Source of the DNA: Yamadazyma tenuis
Lineage: Eukaryota > Ascomycota > Pichiomycetes > Serinales > Debaryomycetaceae
Length of the DNA stretch: 64,000 bases
Reading direction: 5' to 3'
Assembly: GCF_029203305.1 (NCBI RefSeq)
Contig: NC_089462.1
Coordinates: 1,674,001-1,738,000 of the forward strand
Shown here: positions 26,729-35,620 of the stretch, in pieces
Numbering within the stretch: the first letter of the stretch is position 1
Layout of the letters: every line of letters begins with the position of its first letter
The notes under the pieces: generated by a model
What the model saw: the letters and a program-made list of their open reading frames with translations, nothing else
Told to the model about the DNA's origin: nothing
Database searches by the model: none
Position numbers and translations under genes: made by a program

Positions 26729-28147
26729 ATGACAAAGTCCATCGCCGACTCATACTTCCCCCACGAACCCGAAGCCCCGGTCATCAAGGCCACCTTCCCT
26801 GGCCCCGTGTCCACCGCCAAGAAACAATCGCTTGGTAAGGTGTTTGATAGCAGAGCTGTCTACTTTGTGGCCGACTACAAAAATTCCCAAGGAAACTACA
26901 TTGTGGACGTGGACGGCAACGCGTACTTGGACGTGTATGCCCAGATCGCCTCCATCCCCTTGGGGTACAACAACCCGGCGTTGGTGGCGGCTGCCACCTC
27001 CCCCAACATGATCAATGCCATTGTCAACCGTCCAGCGTTGGGAAACTTCCCCAGTGAAGAATTGGAACAGATTGTCCAGGGATTATTGGACGTGGCTCCC
27101 AAGGGCCAGACCCAGGTGTGGCTGGGCTTGTCCGGGGCCGACGCCAACGAGTTGGCGTTTAAAGCTGCTTTCATGTACCACCAGGCGCAAAAAAGAGGTT
27201 ATAACAAACCATTCACGGCCCAGGAAAACCTGTCGGTGATGCAGAACCAAAGCCCTGGCTCCCCCGAGTTGGCGATCTTGTCGTTCAAGCGGTCGTTCCA
27301 TGGCCGGTTGTTTGCCAGTGGTTCCACCACCTGCTCCAAGCCTATCCATAAATTGGACTTGCCAGCATTCAAATGGCCCAAAGCCGATTTCCCTTCGTAT
27401 CAGTACCCATTGGACAAGTACGAGGCCGTCAACAAGGCGGAGGATGACCGGTGCTTGAAGATTGTGGACGATATCTATACCAACTGGCACTGTGCGATTG
27501 CCGCTTTGTTGGTTGAGCCCATCCAGTCGGAGGGCGGAGACAACCACGGCCTGGCGTACTTTTTCCAGGGGTTGCGGGACCTCACGTTGAAGCACCAGTC
27601 GTTAATGATTGTGGACGAAGTACAAACGGGAGTTGGGGCTACCGGAGTGTTGTGGTGTCATGAACACTTGAACATCACGCCTGCGCCTGATATGGTGACG
27701 TTTTCCAAGAAGTTCCAGTCAGCTGGATACTACTTCCACGACCCCGAAATCGTGCCTAACACCGCCTACCGTCAGTTTAATACTTGGTGTGGAGACCCAG
27801 CCAGAATGATTTTGGCAGGTGCCATTGGAGCCGAGGTGATCAAGCATGATTTGCCGGCGGTTGCGGCCCGGGTCGGGAAGTACTTGTTTGCTAAGTTGGA
27901 GGACTTGCAGGTGAAGTATCCTGATTATTTGAAGAACTTGAGAGGAAAAGGCAGAGGTACGTTTATTGCGTGGTCGTTTGACGAACCATCTCGGAGAGAC
28001 AAGTTTTTGGTGGACATGAAGAGCGTGGGGGTGAACATTGGAGGTTGTGCTGAGGATAGTGTGAGGTTGAGGCCTACTTTGGTGTTTGAAGAGAAGCACG
28101 CGGACATTTTGGTTGATGCGATTGAGAAGGTGTTGTCGGAGTATTAG
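26729..28147 (+). CDS. UGA1: 4-aminobutyrate (GABA) aminotransferase Uga1
   Basis: Uga1 transfers the amino group of GABA to 2-oxoglutarate, giving succinate semialdehyde. The 472 residues equal the S. cerevisiae enzyme (471). Class III aminotransferase features are present: GNAYLDVYAQIASIPLGYNNPAL, LSGADANELAFKAAFM, LVEPIQSEGGDN, MIVDEVQTGVGATG, and the PLP lysine in FSKKFQSAGYY. The ATG at 26729 gives the normal length; the in-frame extension to 26066 lies antisense to TBF1 and is not coding. A CTG at 27551-27553 aligns with Ser in the Sc protein. Confidence 0.96.
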   Translation: MTKSIADSYFPHEPEAPVIKATFPGPVSTAKKQSLGKVFDSRAVYFVADYKNSQGNYIVDVDGNAYLDVYAQIASIPLGYNNPALVAAATSPNMINAIVNRPALGNFPSEELEQIVQGLLDVAPKGQTQVWLGLSGADANELAFKAAFMYHQAQKRGYNKPFTAQENLSVMQNQSPGSPELAILSFKRSFHGRLFASGSTTCSKPIHKLDLPAFKWPKADFPSYQYPLDKYEAVNKAEDDRCLKIVDDIYTNWHCAIAALLVEPIQSEGGDNHGLAYFFQGLRDLTLKHQSLMIVDEVQTGVGATGVLWCHEHLNITPAPDMVTFSKKFQSAGYYFHDPEIVPNTAYRQFNTWCGDPARMILAGAIGAEVIKHDLPAVAARVGKYLFAKLEDLQVKYPDYLKNLRGKGRGTFIAWSFDEPSRRDKFLVDMKSVGVNIGGCAEDSVRLRPTLVFEEKHADILVDAIEKVLSEY

Positions 28148-28269
28148 GTAGCGGATTCCACGCTCTAGTGTAGAGCACAGACACGTTGGGTACAAAGGAC
28201 AAAAACTTGAGTACAAACACGCTTGGTTTATAGGATAATAATACGCTTGATTGTACGGATGGGCAGACA

Positions 28270-28370
28270 TGGGGATGGTGTCGTGTCGGGTGTCGTATGT
28301 TGCCCCCGGTGTCGCACTGTCGCACCCGGTGTCGCACTCGCACTCGCTATCGCACTCGCCGTTTGTGTCT
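28270..28370. repeat. Degenerate GGTGTCG/TCGCACTCGC repeats in the carrier-gene leader
   Basis: Words GTGTCG, GGTGTCGCACTG and TCGCACTCGC recur several times between 28275 and 28375, directly before the ATG of the carrier gene. Their role is unknown; they also keep a plus-strand frame open from 28223. Confidence 0.6.
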
Positions 28371-28393
28371 GCGTCGTCGCCGACAACTCTCTC

Positions 28394-29338
28394 ATGCCAG
28401 ACCCACAATCCCAGCCCCTTGCATGGCTCAAAGACCCGTCCAATGCCTCACTCATCGCCGGTGGAGTCGCCGGCGCCGTGTCCCGGACAGTGGTGTCCCC
28501 GTTCGAACGGGCCAAGATCCTCCTCCAACTCCAAGGGCCCGGCTCCAACCAGGCCTATAACGGCATGTTCGCTACCATCTTCAAAATGTACTCCGACGAA
28601 GGGTGGCGCGGGCTCTTCAGAGGAAACACCCTCAACTGTATCCGTATTTTCCCCTACTCGGCCATCCAGTTTGCTGTATTTGAAAACTGCAAAAACACCA
28701 TATTAGCCAAATGGCCAAGGCCCTCACACGAATTGACGCTGGCCGAGCGCGTGGTGGCGTCGTCGATGGGCGGGTTTTTGTCGGTATTGGCCACGTACCC
28801 GTTGGATCTTATCCGGGCCCGGATCAGCGTCCGCACCGCGTCTCTCGCCAAGCTCGACAAGGGCAAGCTCATGAAACCGCCAGGAGTATGGGCCACCGCC
28901 CGGGAGGTGGTGGTCAACGAAGGCGGGGTGTTGGCGCTCTACCGCGGAATGGTGCCCACCAGTTTGGGAGTGGTCCCGTACGTGGCAATCAATTTTACCC
29001 TTTACGAAAAGCTCCGAGAGTCAATGTCCCAACTGTCTCGCGACTTTTCAAATCCGGGGTGGAAACTCGCAGCCGGGGCATTTTCCTCTTTTGTGGGCGG
29101 AGTGTTAATCTACCCATTAGATGTATTGCGTAAGCGGTACCAAGTATCAAGCATGGCGGGGGGAGAGTTGGGGTTCCAGTACCGGTCGGTGGGGGCGGCA
29201 TTGGTGGCAATGTTCCGGGACGAGGGGTTTACCGGTGCTTATAAGGGTCTCACCGCCAACTTGTACAAAATTGTCCCATCAATGGCAGTAAGCTGGTTGG
29301 TGTACGATACATTGCGGGACTCAATCGAGAGGCTTTAG
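28394..29338 (+). CDS. Mitochondrial carrier, YPR011C type (APS/PAPS carrier)
   Basis: 314 residues with three mitochondrial-carrier repeats. Signature PxD/ExxR-like motifs are SPFERAKILLQ, YPLDLIRARIS and YPLDVLRKRYQ. ASLIAGGVAGAVSRTVVS, GLFRGNTLNCIRIFPYSAIQF, and LYRGMVPTSLGVVPYVAINF follow S. cerevisiae YPR011C closely; that protein transports adenosine 5'-phosphosulfate and PAPS across the inner membrane. Sc YPR011C is 326 residues. ATG 28394 is chosen over the longer frame because upstream residues come from simple repeats. Substrate specificity is inferred from similarity. Confidence 0.88.
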   Translation: MPDPQSQPLAWLKDPSNASLIAGGVAGAVSRTVVSPFERAKILLQLQGPGSNQAYNGMFATIFKMYSDEGWRGLFRGNTLNCIRIFPYSAIQFAVFENCKNTILAKWPRPSHELTLAERVVASSMGGFLSVLATYPLDLIRARISVRTASLAKLDKGKLMKPPGVWATAREVVVNEGGVLALYRGMVPTSLGVVPYVAINFTLYEKLRESMSQLSRDFSNPGWKLAAGAFSSFVGGVLIYPLDVLRKRYQVSSMAGGELGFQYRSVGAALVAMFRDEGFTGAYKGLTANLYKIVPSMAVSWLVYDTLRDSIERL

Positions 29339-29471
29339 CATTAAAATTCGCAGCTAGTAAGGCCACGACCTGATCCCTCCACCAACCAAAATACTCGCAT
29401 TCCAGTCGTGCGCACCACCCTCACTCTTTGGTGGGTCGATAAAAATTCATCATTAACTCTCCCATCACAAC

Positions 29472-29720
29472 ATGCTTCCTTCCAGAATATTAATGAACGC
29501 GGCCAAAAAGTCCAACAAGCCTCCGGTGCCTGTGGAAATGTACCCACTTTTCTTTGCCGTGGGTATTGCTGTGTCTTCGGCCTGCTACTTCACCTATAGG
29601 CACTTTGCTCACGACAAGCACTTGAGGTTGTGGAAGAATGCTGACTTGTCGGCCTTGGACGACGTTCTTAACGAGCAGGTAAAAAAAGAGGCTCTTGAAA
29701 AGGAGGTCAAACAAGAGTAG
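29472..29720 (+). CDS. Small single-span protein, B12D/NDUFA4-like
   Basis: 82 residues. A basic N-terminus (MLPSRILMNAAKKSNK) precedes one hydrophobic span (YPLFFAVGIAVSSACYFTYR) and a charged tail (LRLWKNADLSALDDVLNEQ, ending in Lys/Glu). The arrangement and the YPLFFAVGI-Rx start of the span resemble the B12D/NDUFA4 (MLRQ) family, found with mitochondrial complexes I and IV. An orthologue is not assigned. ATG 29472 is the first in frame; the tandem position downstream of the YPR011C-type gene carries no functional information. Confidence 0.55.
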   Translation: MLPSRILMNAAKKSNKPPVPVEMYPLFFAVGIAVSSACYFTYRHFAHDKHLRLWKNADLSALDDVLNEQVKKEALEKEVKQE

Positions 29721-29780
29721 ATTCGGGTCTATGTTGCATAATATACAACTATCACTATGTACAGAAAGTAGAATAACGGC

Positions 29781-29874
29781 CTGGCAATGCCTGGCAATGC
29801 CTGGCAATGCTTGGAAGTAGCTAATGGCAGTGGCCAATGCCTGGAACTATCCAATGTCTGGCAGTAGCCAATGC
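29781..29874. repeat. 10-bp CTGGCAATGC tandem repeats, convergent 3' region
   Basis: Three exact units at 29781-29810 followed by degenerate copies (CCAATGCCTGG, CCAATGTCTGG) up to the DPC29 stop. Confidence 0.85.
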
Positions 29875-30738
29875 CTAGGCATCTGGACTGTCCCGGATGT
29901 TGGTGTAATACTCGGTGATCTCAGGAATCTCATCAAGCATCTCCAATGCCTTGTTGAAGGCCTTCTCGTCAGCCGGAAACTCAACCTCATTCTCTTCTCC
30001 CGACACATACTCCACGTTTGTGTCCTTCAACTGGTACCCTTTCTGCGACAATTGGTTGGAAATGTCGCCCACCTGGCTCGGGTCTGTAATCACCTGAAAT
30101 AACCTCTCCCCGTTGTACTCCTGGTCATGGTCCACAAACTCCTCGACGTCCTCGGCCCCCACATCGATTGCCACCTCCAACAAGTCGTCCAACGTTTCGT
30201 CCCCGTCCCGTGGCGCAAACACCACCCGTCCCTTCCGCTCAAACATGTATAAACATGGACTCAAAGAGGCATTGAACTTGGACAATGCGTGTCGCACGAG
30301 TCCCACCGTGCGTGTCTTGTTGTCGGTGGTGGCCTCCACCACCATCGCCACCCCACCAGGTCCCATGAACTCGTATGTCACCGCACTCATGGGCTTTTCG
30401 TCACCAATAGTCTCCCCGTTACCTCTTTTAACGGCATTTTCCACGATTTTTTTCGTCACGTTCAACTTCTTGGCCTTCTCCATCAACGTCGCGAGCTGGG
30501 CGTTGCCCTCTACTCCGCCTTGTTTGACACTGGTCTCTATGCGACTGGCAATGGCGTATGCTTCGCGGGACTTTTTGGCGTCGTTCTTGGCCTTGTCGTG
30601 GCGGATGTTCTGCCACTTCGAGTGTCCGGCCCATGTGGGGGCGGTGCTGTGGACGGCTCGTGTGAGCCGCCACCATGTTGTGGGGGTCATTCTGGCGGTC
30701 GCCCTACGTACGCCTGTGACTGGTCTCATCAGAATCAT
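29875..30738 (-). CDS. DPC29: YebC/TACO1 family mitochondrial translation factor Dpc29
   Basis: 287 residues. The Arg/Thr-rich N-terminus (MILMRPVTGVRRATARM) is a mitochondrial presequence. The YebC core follows: AGHSKWQNIRHDKAKNDAKK, LATLMEKAKKLNVTKKIVENAVKRG and a C-terminal PLP-like ferredoxin region (DDLLEVAIDVGAEDVEEF). Human TACO1 promotes COX1 translation; yeast Dpc29 (YGR021W) associates with mitochondrial ribosomes. Length is similar to the Sc protein (290). Confidence 0.93.
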   Translation of the reverse strand: MILMRPVTGVRRATARMTPTTWWRLTRAVHSTAPTWAGHSKWQNIRHDKAKNDAKKSREAYAIASRIETSVKQGGVEGNAQLATLMEKAKKLNVTKKIVENAVKRGNGETIGDEKPMSAVTYEFMGPGGVAMVVEATTDNKTRTVGLVRHALSKFNASLSPCLYMFERKGRVVFAPRDGDETLDDLLEVAIDVGAEDVEEFVDHDQEYNGERLFQVITDPSQVGDISNQLSQKGYQLKDTNVEYVSGEENEVEFPADEKAFNKALEMLDEIPEITEYYTNIRDSPDA

Positions 30739-30850
30739 TGGTGAAAAATTGTTGATGCGCGCTCTACTCTTTGACCTCCCATATTCTGCATACGCTATAC
30801 ACTTCTTACGCTTCTAACCTTCAAACACTCTCTACCCTATACTTTCTGAC

Positions 30851-30897
30851 CTTCCTACCCATCCTACCCTTCCTACCCTTCCTACCCTTCCTACCCA
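30851..30897. repeat. 9-bp CCTACCCTT tandem repeat
   Basis: About five units, with terminal variants CCTACCCAT, near the DPC29 5' end. Confidence 0.85.
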
Positions 30898-30974
30898 TCT
30901 TGCATTTCCTACACCATCTTAATTATCCGGCCGTACCCCATCAGACCTTCATTTTTCAATGGCTGCAAAACCAT

Positions 30975-31614
30975 TCATTGACTACATACTAATCCACTGT
31001 CACCGTGAATGAGAAGATGGACAAGCTCACCAACTTCAACTTCTGCAACCTTTCCCATTGTGGACTCAGGTGTATTGTAAACCTCTAGATGCTCGAGGTT
31101 TTTAAACACATCACTAGTAAAGTCCAACTGTGGCCAGTAGTGAGCCAGAAGTGTTGACAACACGATTCCATCCTGAGCTCCAAAATGTTAAGAGCAGGCA
31201 ATTGTTTTAATTTCTGCTCGACTTCCTCAGTGTAATACAACGAGTGCTTCTAAAGTGTCTGGGGCAAGTTGGAAGGACATCTTTTACTGCACCCCAACCG
31301 TCACCCTTGATTTTGATGATTTTGTAGCATAATGGAATTTCTAAATACTAAGGACTGGGTTTGAATTCTAAACAGATACTGTAGCATACCAATATATCTG
31401 AGACCTGCCGGACCATTTCATTAAAGTCCTCTTCGTTCTCGATTGATATAATCACACTTTGCTTTCTGGGGCAGTATGTCCAGCCGCAGTGAAGCTTGAA
31501 TAGTTCCTGGCTAGCTCTAACCAACACCGATAGATCACTATTCTCCATGCGTTGAAAATGTTTTTGGCCTGGTGAAAACATGGTTGTATTTGCAGCATAT
31601 TTGCAATTTCGCAC
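30975..31614 (-). pseudogene. Decayed leucine-rich-repeat-like (F-box/LRR type) gene
   Basis: Read 31614 to 30975 on the minus strand, four open blocks in different frames carry LRR-like text. The first (from a GTG, not ATG, near 31614) includes SPGQKHFQRMEN and EEDFNEMVRQVSDILV and ends at TAG about 31348-31350. The same frame then resumes (YLEIPLCYKIIKIKG). A frameshift leads to KQLPALNILELRMES and another to VFKNLEHLEVYNTP and VGELVHLLIHGDSGL. PALNILELRM and NLEHLEVYNT match the x-L-x-x-L-x-L-x rhythm of LRRs. At least one stop and two frameshifts separate the blocks, so the gene is not functional. The parent family cannot be named. Confidence 0.5.
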
Positions 31615-31731
31615 AAAGCTTCAGCGCACGGCAGCTTCAACAGAGTCGTGTGCAGATACCAGTTCACCCTGATTTTGTTCGCACCAAAACCCACTGGCAA
31701 TTATCAACCACCACCTCAGGAACACACCATC

Positions 31732-32109
31732 ATGAGTGCAGTTAGCGATGCGATGTCGAAACGCTCGTTGTTGGCGGCCATTGCCGATGAAGACTCCATC
31801 ACCGGCTTATTGTTGGCGGGCGTGGGCCAGGTCTCCGGCGAGGATGGCAAGGAAACCAACTTCTTGACGGTGACCCCCGGCAAGACGTCGGTCGAGGAAA
31901 TTGAAGAAGCATTTGAAACCTTCACCACCGTGAGAAAGGATATTGCCATTTTATTGATCAACCAGCACTTGGCAGACTTGATAAGACATAGGGTTGATTC
32001 GTATACCAATGCATTTCCTGCCATTCTTGAGATTCCTTCAAAAGACCATCCTTATGATCCTGAGAAAGACTCGATTCTTAAGAAGGTTAGACGGTTATTT
32101 GGTGAGTAG
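31732..32109 (+). CDS. VMA7: V-ATPase subunit F, Vma7
   Basis: Subunit F belongs to the V1 rotor stalk of the vacuolar proton pump. [39 protein letters not shown], and [30 protein letters not shown] are near-identical to S. cerevisiae Vma7. Two starts are possible: 31732 (125 residues) and 31753 (118 residues, exactly the Sc length). The first is annotated by position, but the second fits the family better. Convergent with CHS5, 52 bp between stops. Confidence 0.96.
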   Translation: MSAVSDAMSKRSLLAAIADEDSITGLLLAGVGQVSGEDGKETNFLTVTPGKTSVEEIEEAFETFTTVRKDIAILLINQHLADLIRHRVDSYTNAFPAILEIPSKDHPYDPEKDSILKKVRRLFGE

Positions 32110-32161
32110 AGATTCTTGTTGAGCAGAGTTACGTACGGTAATAAAATTTACATTTTAGTAG

Positions 32162-33685
32162 TTAGTTTTTCTTCTTTTTGTTCTTCTTCTTTTTGGGCTT
32201 TTTTGAGGGAGAAGCAGTGGGGGGGGATGCATCATTGGGGGCGATGTCGTCGGTGTCGTCGGTATCGGGAGCTATTTCGGGGGCTTCCTGGGGTAATTCG
32301 GGAGTTTCGGGGGCTGCCACTTCGGGAGTGTCTGGAGTTTCTTCGACTGTAACTTTAACTGGCTGGGAGACAGAAACTTCAGCTGCTTCTGGCGTTGCGA
32401 CTGGATGTTCGATCGGCTCTTTAGGTTCTTCAACGGGCTCTTTGGGCTCTTCAACGAGCTCTTTGACAACCTCTGGAGCCTCTTTTTCGGTTTCTGGGTG
32501 TTCTGCGACGGTCTCGGCAATAGTTTCAGGCACCTCTTCAAGCACAGTTTCTTTATCAGTCACAGCTTCAGTATCAGGCACAGCTTCAGTATCAGGTACA
32601 GCTTCAGTATCAGGTACAGCTTCAGTATCAGGCACAGCGTCCGTCTCGGGCACAGCGTTCGTCTCAGGTACAGCTTTCGTCTCAGGTACAGCTTCCGTCT
32701 CGGGCACAGAAACTTCCTCCTCTTCCACCTCCTTCTCCGGTGTGGGCTCCGTCACCTTTATGGTTGGCTCTCTCAACCCATCCTCATTGGTTTCTTCAAC
32801 CTCCTTTGGAGGCTCCGGTAATGGGTCATGCTGTTTCTCCACCAAGCCATCCTTCGTCTCCTTATTCCAGAAATTCCTTGCAAAAATATCCGGCAATGAA
32901 CAATCCTTAACATAGTAATCTCTGACTCCCACGATTCTCTTTTCCCGCTCACACGCCTTCAACCACTCGGGCCTGATAATAGGAATATTCATCTCACCCG
33001 CCTTGGTATACTCAGAATTCTGTTTGTTCTCTCTGGTACAAATAAAATGGGTGGTATCAACACTGATTTTAGTCTGCGCCGGCACACGGGCACCAATGGT
33101 CTCCAACGTCTTTTCGATATCTTCCACTGTAAACTGCTCATTGGCACTTATATCCCCCAAACAAACAGTGATACCTGTTAAATCGGTCATCTTGTGAGTG
33201 GTAACTTCCAACACTTCAGACACGTAGACCCCGGCCGTGGTGTCCAAGCGCAACTGAAACTCAAACGTTTTGTCGATGGGCAATCCCGACAACTTGGTGG
33301 TTCTATTGGTCAACGGTTGGGGAATGGCACCCACCTTCTTGCCGTCCTTGAAGAGAAACAAGTTCTTCAAGGTAGCGGTTCCCAAGTCCAATTGTTCCCA
33401 CTCCAACACACACGACGTCTGGGTGACGTTCTTGATCCGTAACACGGGACTTTTGGGTAAGTTTTTACCGAAAGTATTAAGGATTTCATCTTGTATGGCT
33501 TTGAACTGCTTAGCCTCCTCTTTTTCTGTTTGAGAATCTTGCTCACATTTGATGCTGACAATGGAGCCGGCCTTGACGCCTGTGGGCAAAAGAATTGTGG
33601 GGAACTCAATAAGATGATGGTCTTTGGTCAACAACAACGCCAATGAGGCATCCAATTTGCCTACTGTTAACGAGACCTCTACCAT
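32162..33685 (-). CDS. CHS5: Exomer scaffold subunit Chs5
   Basis: Exomer moves chitin synthase and other cargo from the trans-Golgi to the plasma membrane. The 507 residues begin with the Chs5 N-terminal dimerisation domain ([29 protein letters not shown]), then fibronectin III (about 78-165, [16 protein letters not shown]) and BRCT (about 168-255, [11 protein letters not shown] to [11 protein letters not shown]). The C-terminal half is an acidic, low-complexity tail with a hexapeptide repeat (about eight V-P-E/D-T-x-A units) and a Lys-rich end [13 protein letters not shown], as in Sc Chs5. Confidence 0.95.
   Translation of the reverse strand: MVEVSLTVGKLDASLALLLTKDHHLIEFPTILLPTGVKAGSIVSIKCEQDSQTEKEEAKQFKAIQDEILNTFGKNLPKSPVLRIKNVTQTSCVLEWEQLDLGTATLKNLFLFKDGKKVGAIPQPLTNRTTKLSGLPIDKTFEFQLRLDTTAGVYVSEVLEVTTHKMTDLTGITVCLGDISANEQFTVEDIEKTLETIGARVPAQTKISVDTTHFICTRENKQNSEYTKAGEMNIPIIRPEWLKACEREKRIVGVRDYYVKDCSLPDIFARNFWNKETKDGLVEKQHDPLPEPPKEVEETNEDGLREPTIKVTEPTPEKEVEEEEVSVPETEAVPETKAVPETNAVPETDAVPDTEAVPDTEAVPDTEAVPDTEAVTDKETVLEEVPETIAETVAEHPETEKEAPEVVKELVEEPKEPVEEPKEPIEHPVATPEAAEVSVSQPVKVTVEETPDTPEVAAPETPELPQEAPEIAPDTDDTDDIAPNDASPPTASPSKKPKKKKNKKKKN
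32545..32710 (-). repeat. CHS5: 18-bp coding minisatellite in CHS5
   Basis: Copies of an 18-bp unit encode [12 protein letters not shown]-type hexapeptides in the tail of Chs5. Four copies (32570s-32640) are nearly identical in sequence and the rest vary, a sign of recent expansion. Confidence 0.85.
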
Positions 33686-33748
33686 TTGTGATCTGTTTAT
33701 TTTCGGCGACCGCGCGATTTAGCGAAGCATCAAGGGCAGTTGTTTATT

Positions 33749-33851
33749 GAGCTGTTACAACACCATGTCTTAGAACTGTTACTACACAGTGTACATAATG
33801 AACTGTTACTACACAGTGTAGTAATGAGCTGCCACTTCACAGTGTACTCAT
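33749..33851. repeat. 26-bp tandem repeat with a perfect palindrome
   Basis: Units starting at about 33749, 33773, 33800 and 33826 share GA-CTGTTACTACACAGTGTA. In the third, TTACTACAC-A-GTGTAGTAA (33806-33824) is a perfect 9-bp inverted repeat with one central base. It lies between CHS5 and DEP1. Confidence 0.85.
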
Positions 33852-33895
33852 CAATACGTGATTCGTTAATACGTGACTCAAGGCTCCAAGAACCC

Positions 33896-35329
33896 CTAAA
33901 TTGGTATTCCCATGGCCTGGAGGTCGTCGTGGATCTCGTCATCACTCGCTCGCTTGAGAAGCAACTCGTGGCTCCATTTACCATCCGGTGATAAATCAAT
34001 GGCCGAAGGAATCCCATGCAATTGCACCAACCCGTTGATGATCCCCAATTCTTGATTAAAGTCATTGCGGTGTTGTACCAACTCAAGGAGCTTTGTGTGC
34101 TTGATCTCCTTCTTCGATAACAGAATGTACTCGGGCAGCAGCTCGTGATGGCCATTGGCCCCGTTATTCTGTCCGTTGACATATCCATTAATAAGGCTGG
34201 CCCGACGTGAAACGTCTTCTTCCACCTTGATGTGATGTGCTGGTTCGGGCACCGCGTTGTAAGCAAAGTCGGGGGCGAGCTGGTCCATCTGGTTGCGTTC
34301 CTTGTTGATTTTATACCACCGCGAGGTTGTTTCCAGAATCATATCGTTTTTATGATCCACCACTTGCTTCAAAAAGTCCTGGTGGATCGCTGTACGGGTG
34401 GCCACCGTCTCATTGTTGATACACCGAAGCCGGTAGTTCAACGTGTGGTTGGCGAGTCGGATACTATCTTGGTAAAACCCGTTGATCTTGTAGTATATTT
34501 TGGCCAATTCAGGGTGCGATCCCTCCAAACAAAGCTGTAGTTCATGCTCTAGAAGTTTGAGTTTGTCGTGGTACAATTTGTCTCTGATTTCTGCGAAGGA
34601 CGTTTCGATGTCCACGAGGTCCTGGACCGCAAGTACCCGTTGCTCGTTGAGAAAGTCGACATCAGAGTCCTCGCGCTCGTCTTCTTCTAGTTCTTCTAGT
34701 TCTTCGTGTTCTTCGTGTTCTTCGTGTTCTTCGTGTTCTTCGTGTTCTTCGGTTTTGCCCGCTTCGGCCGTCTCTTCAGGAACATCGGCTTCCAGTTTTG
34801 GCACTTCTGCCTCCACCTCTTCGGGCTCTTCGGGCTCTTCTGCGTCTTCGAGTTCGGCCTCATCTTCTTCATCGGCCTCGTGCACATCTTCCTCCTCCTG
34901 TAAATGGATCCGCTTGGAGGCCGCCCGGGCCTCAGGGCCATTTTCTTCCTCGACACCCCGCTTGGCTCGGACCTGGTCGTCGTCGTCGTCCGAATCGATC
35001 TCCCGCAAACGGGCCATCTCCGTCAACTTCAGCAACGCATTCAAGTCCAGCACCGTTTCGGAATTGGAGTTCTCCTCGTCCAAAAAGTCCATTTTATCAG
35101 TCTCAGCCTCCGACTGATCGTCGCCCAAGTCGCTGAGCTCGGAACTCTCGTACTCTTTATTGGATTTGTGGGTGGCCTCCGAGGGATTGGTGGATACTGG
35201 GGTAACGGATGGGGACAGCGGCACCGGCGCCGGCAGGGACGTGGTGGCGGTGGAGACTATCACGGCGGCGACAGCTGGCGGCGGCGACGAGGCAATTTTG
35301 CTGGTGACTACTTGTTCCTCTGTTGGCAT
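33896..35329 (-). CDS. DEP1: Rpd3L histone deacetylase complex subunit Dep1 (Sds3-like)
   Basis: 477 residues. ELSDLGDDQSEAETDKMDFLDEE (about 69-90) is a Dep1-type acidic element, and the Sds3 domain follows after a long Glu-rich linker (LVDIETSFAEIRDKLYHDKL, LLEHELQLCLEGSHPEL). Dep1 tethers Rpd3L and in S. cerevisiae modulates phospholipid genes (INO1, CHO1), the targets of Ino2 encoded at 1132. An EEH tripeptide repeat (five copies) comes from an expanded 9-bp unit. Sds3 proper is the alternative, but it lacks the N-terminal acidic element. Confidence 0.82.
   Translation of the reverse strand: MPTEEQVVTSKIASSPPPAVAAVIVSTATTSLPAPVPLSPSVTPVSTNPSEATHKSNKEYESSELSDLGDDQSEAETDKMDFLDEENSNSETVLDLNALLKLTEMARLREIDSDDDDDQVRAKRGVEEENGPEARAASKRIHLQEEEDVHEADEEDEAELEDAEEPEEPEEVEAEVPKLEADVPEETAEAGKTEEHEEHEEHEEHEEHEELEELEEDEREDSDVDFLNEQRVLAVQDLVDIETSFAEIRDKLYHDKLKLLEHELQLCLEGSHPELAKIYYKINGFYQDSIRLANHTLNYRLRCINNETVATRTAIHQDFLKQVVDHKNDMILETTSRWYKINKERNQMDQLAPDFAYNAVPEPAHHIKVEEDVSRRASLINGYVNGQNNGANGHHELLPEYILLSKKEIKHTKLLELVQHRNDFNQELGIINGLVQLHGIPSAIDLSPDGKWSHELLLKRASDDEIHDDLQAMGIPI
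34685..34752 (-). repeat. DEP1: Short coding repeat in DEP1 (Glu-Glu-His units)
   Basis: A 9-bp unit TTCTTCGTG (plus strand) repeats about five times with TTCTTCTAG-type flanks, encoding EEH/EEL tripeptides in the acidic linker. Confidence 0.85.
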
Positions 35330-35620
35330 CGAAGGTGGCTGGCGGGTACGGGGAATGGGAAATGTGTAGGGCCAGTGATGACAGGATGATGGGGAGGTGT
35401 GGGTGTGGGTTTATAGACGCCTGGGGTTCGCGTTGTGGGTTCTATTGAAGACTTGACGGTCAGTGTGGTGGAGTCGACACTGGTATGTTTGTTGACGGTG
35501 GATAACCCTGGAAATTAAAAACTTAGGTCAAAGGGCGAGGGTGCGAATGCGTGCAGGACCGATGGTACTTGGTGCAAATAAATTTTTCCCTGGTAGAGAT
35601 GAGATATATAACTACTAAGG

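Larger units (their letters stand above)
30739..31731. other. 1-kb gap with CCTACCCTT repeats and a broken LRR-like gene
   Basis: No intact gene. Tandem CCTACCCTT units (9 bp) fill 30851-30897. The rest, 30975-31614, holds the decayed minus-strand gene described separately. VMA7 promoter sequence occupies the last 100 bp or so. Confidence 0.65.

Noticed and set aside
28223..28393. N-terminal extension of the YPR011C-type carrier.
   Set aside because: It is made of degenerate GTGTCG/CGCACTCGC repeats and carriers begin near the chosen ATG.
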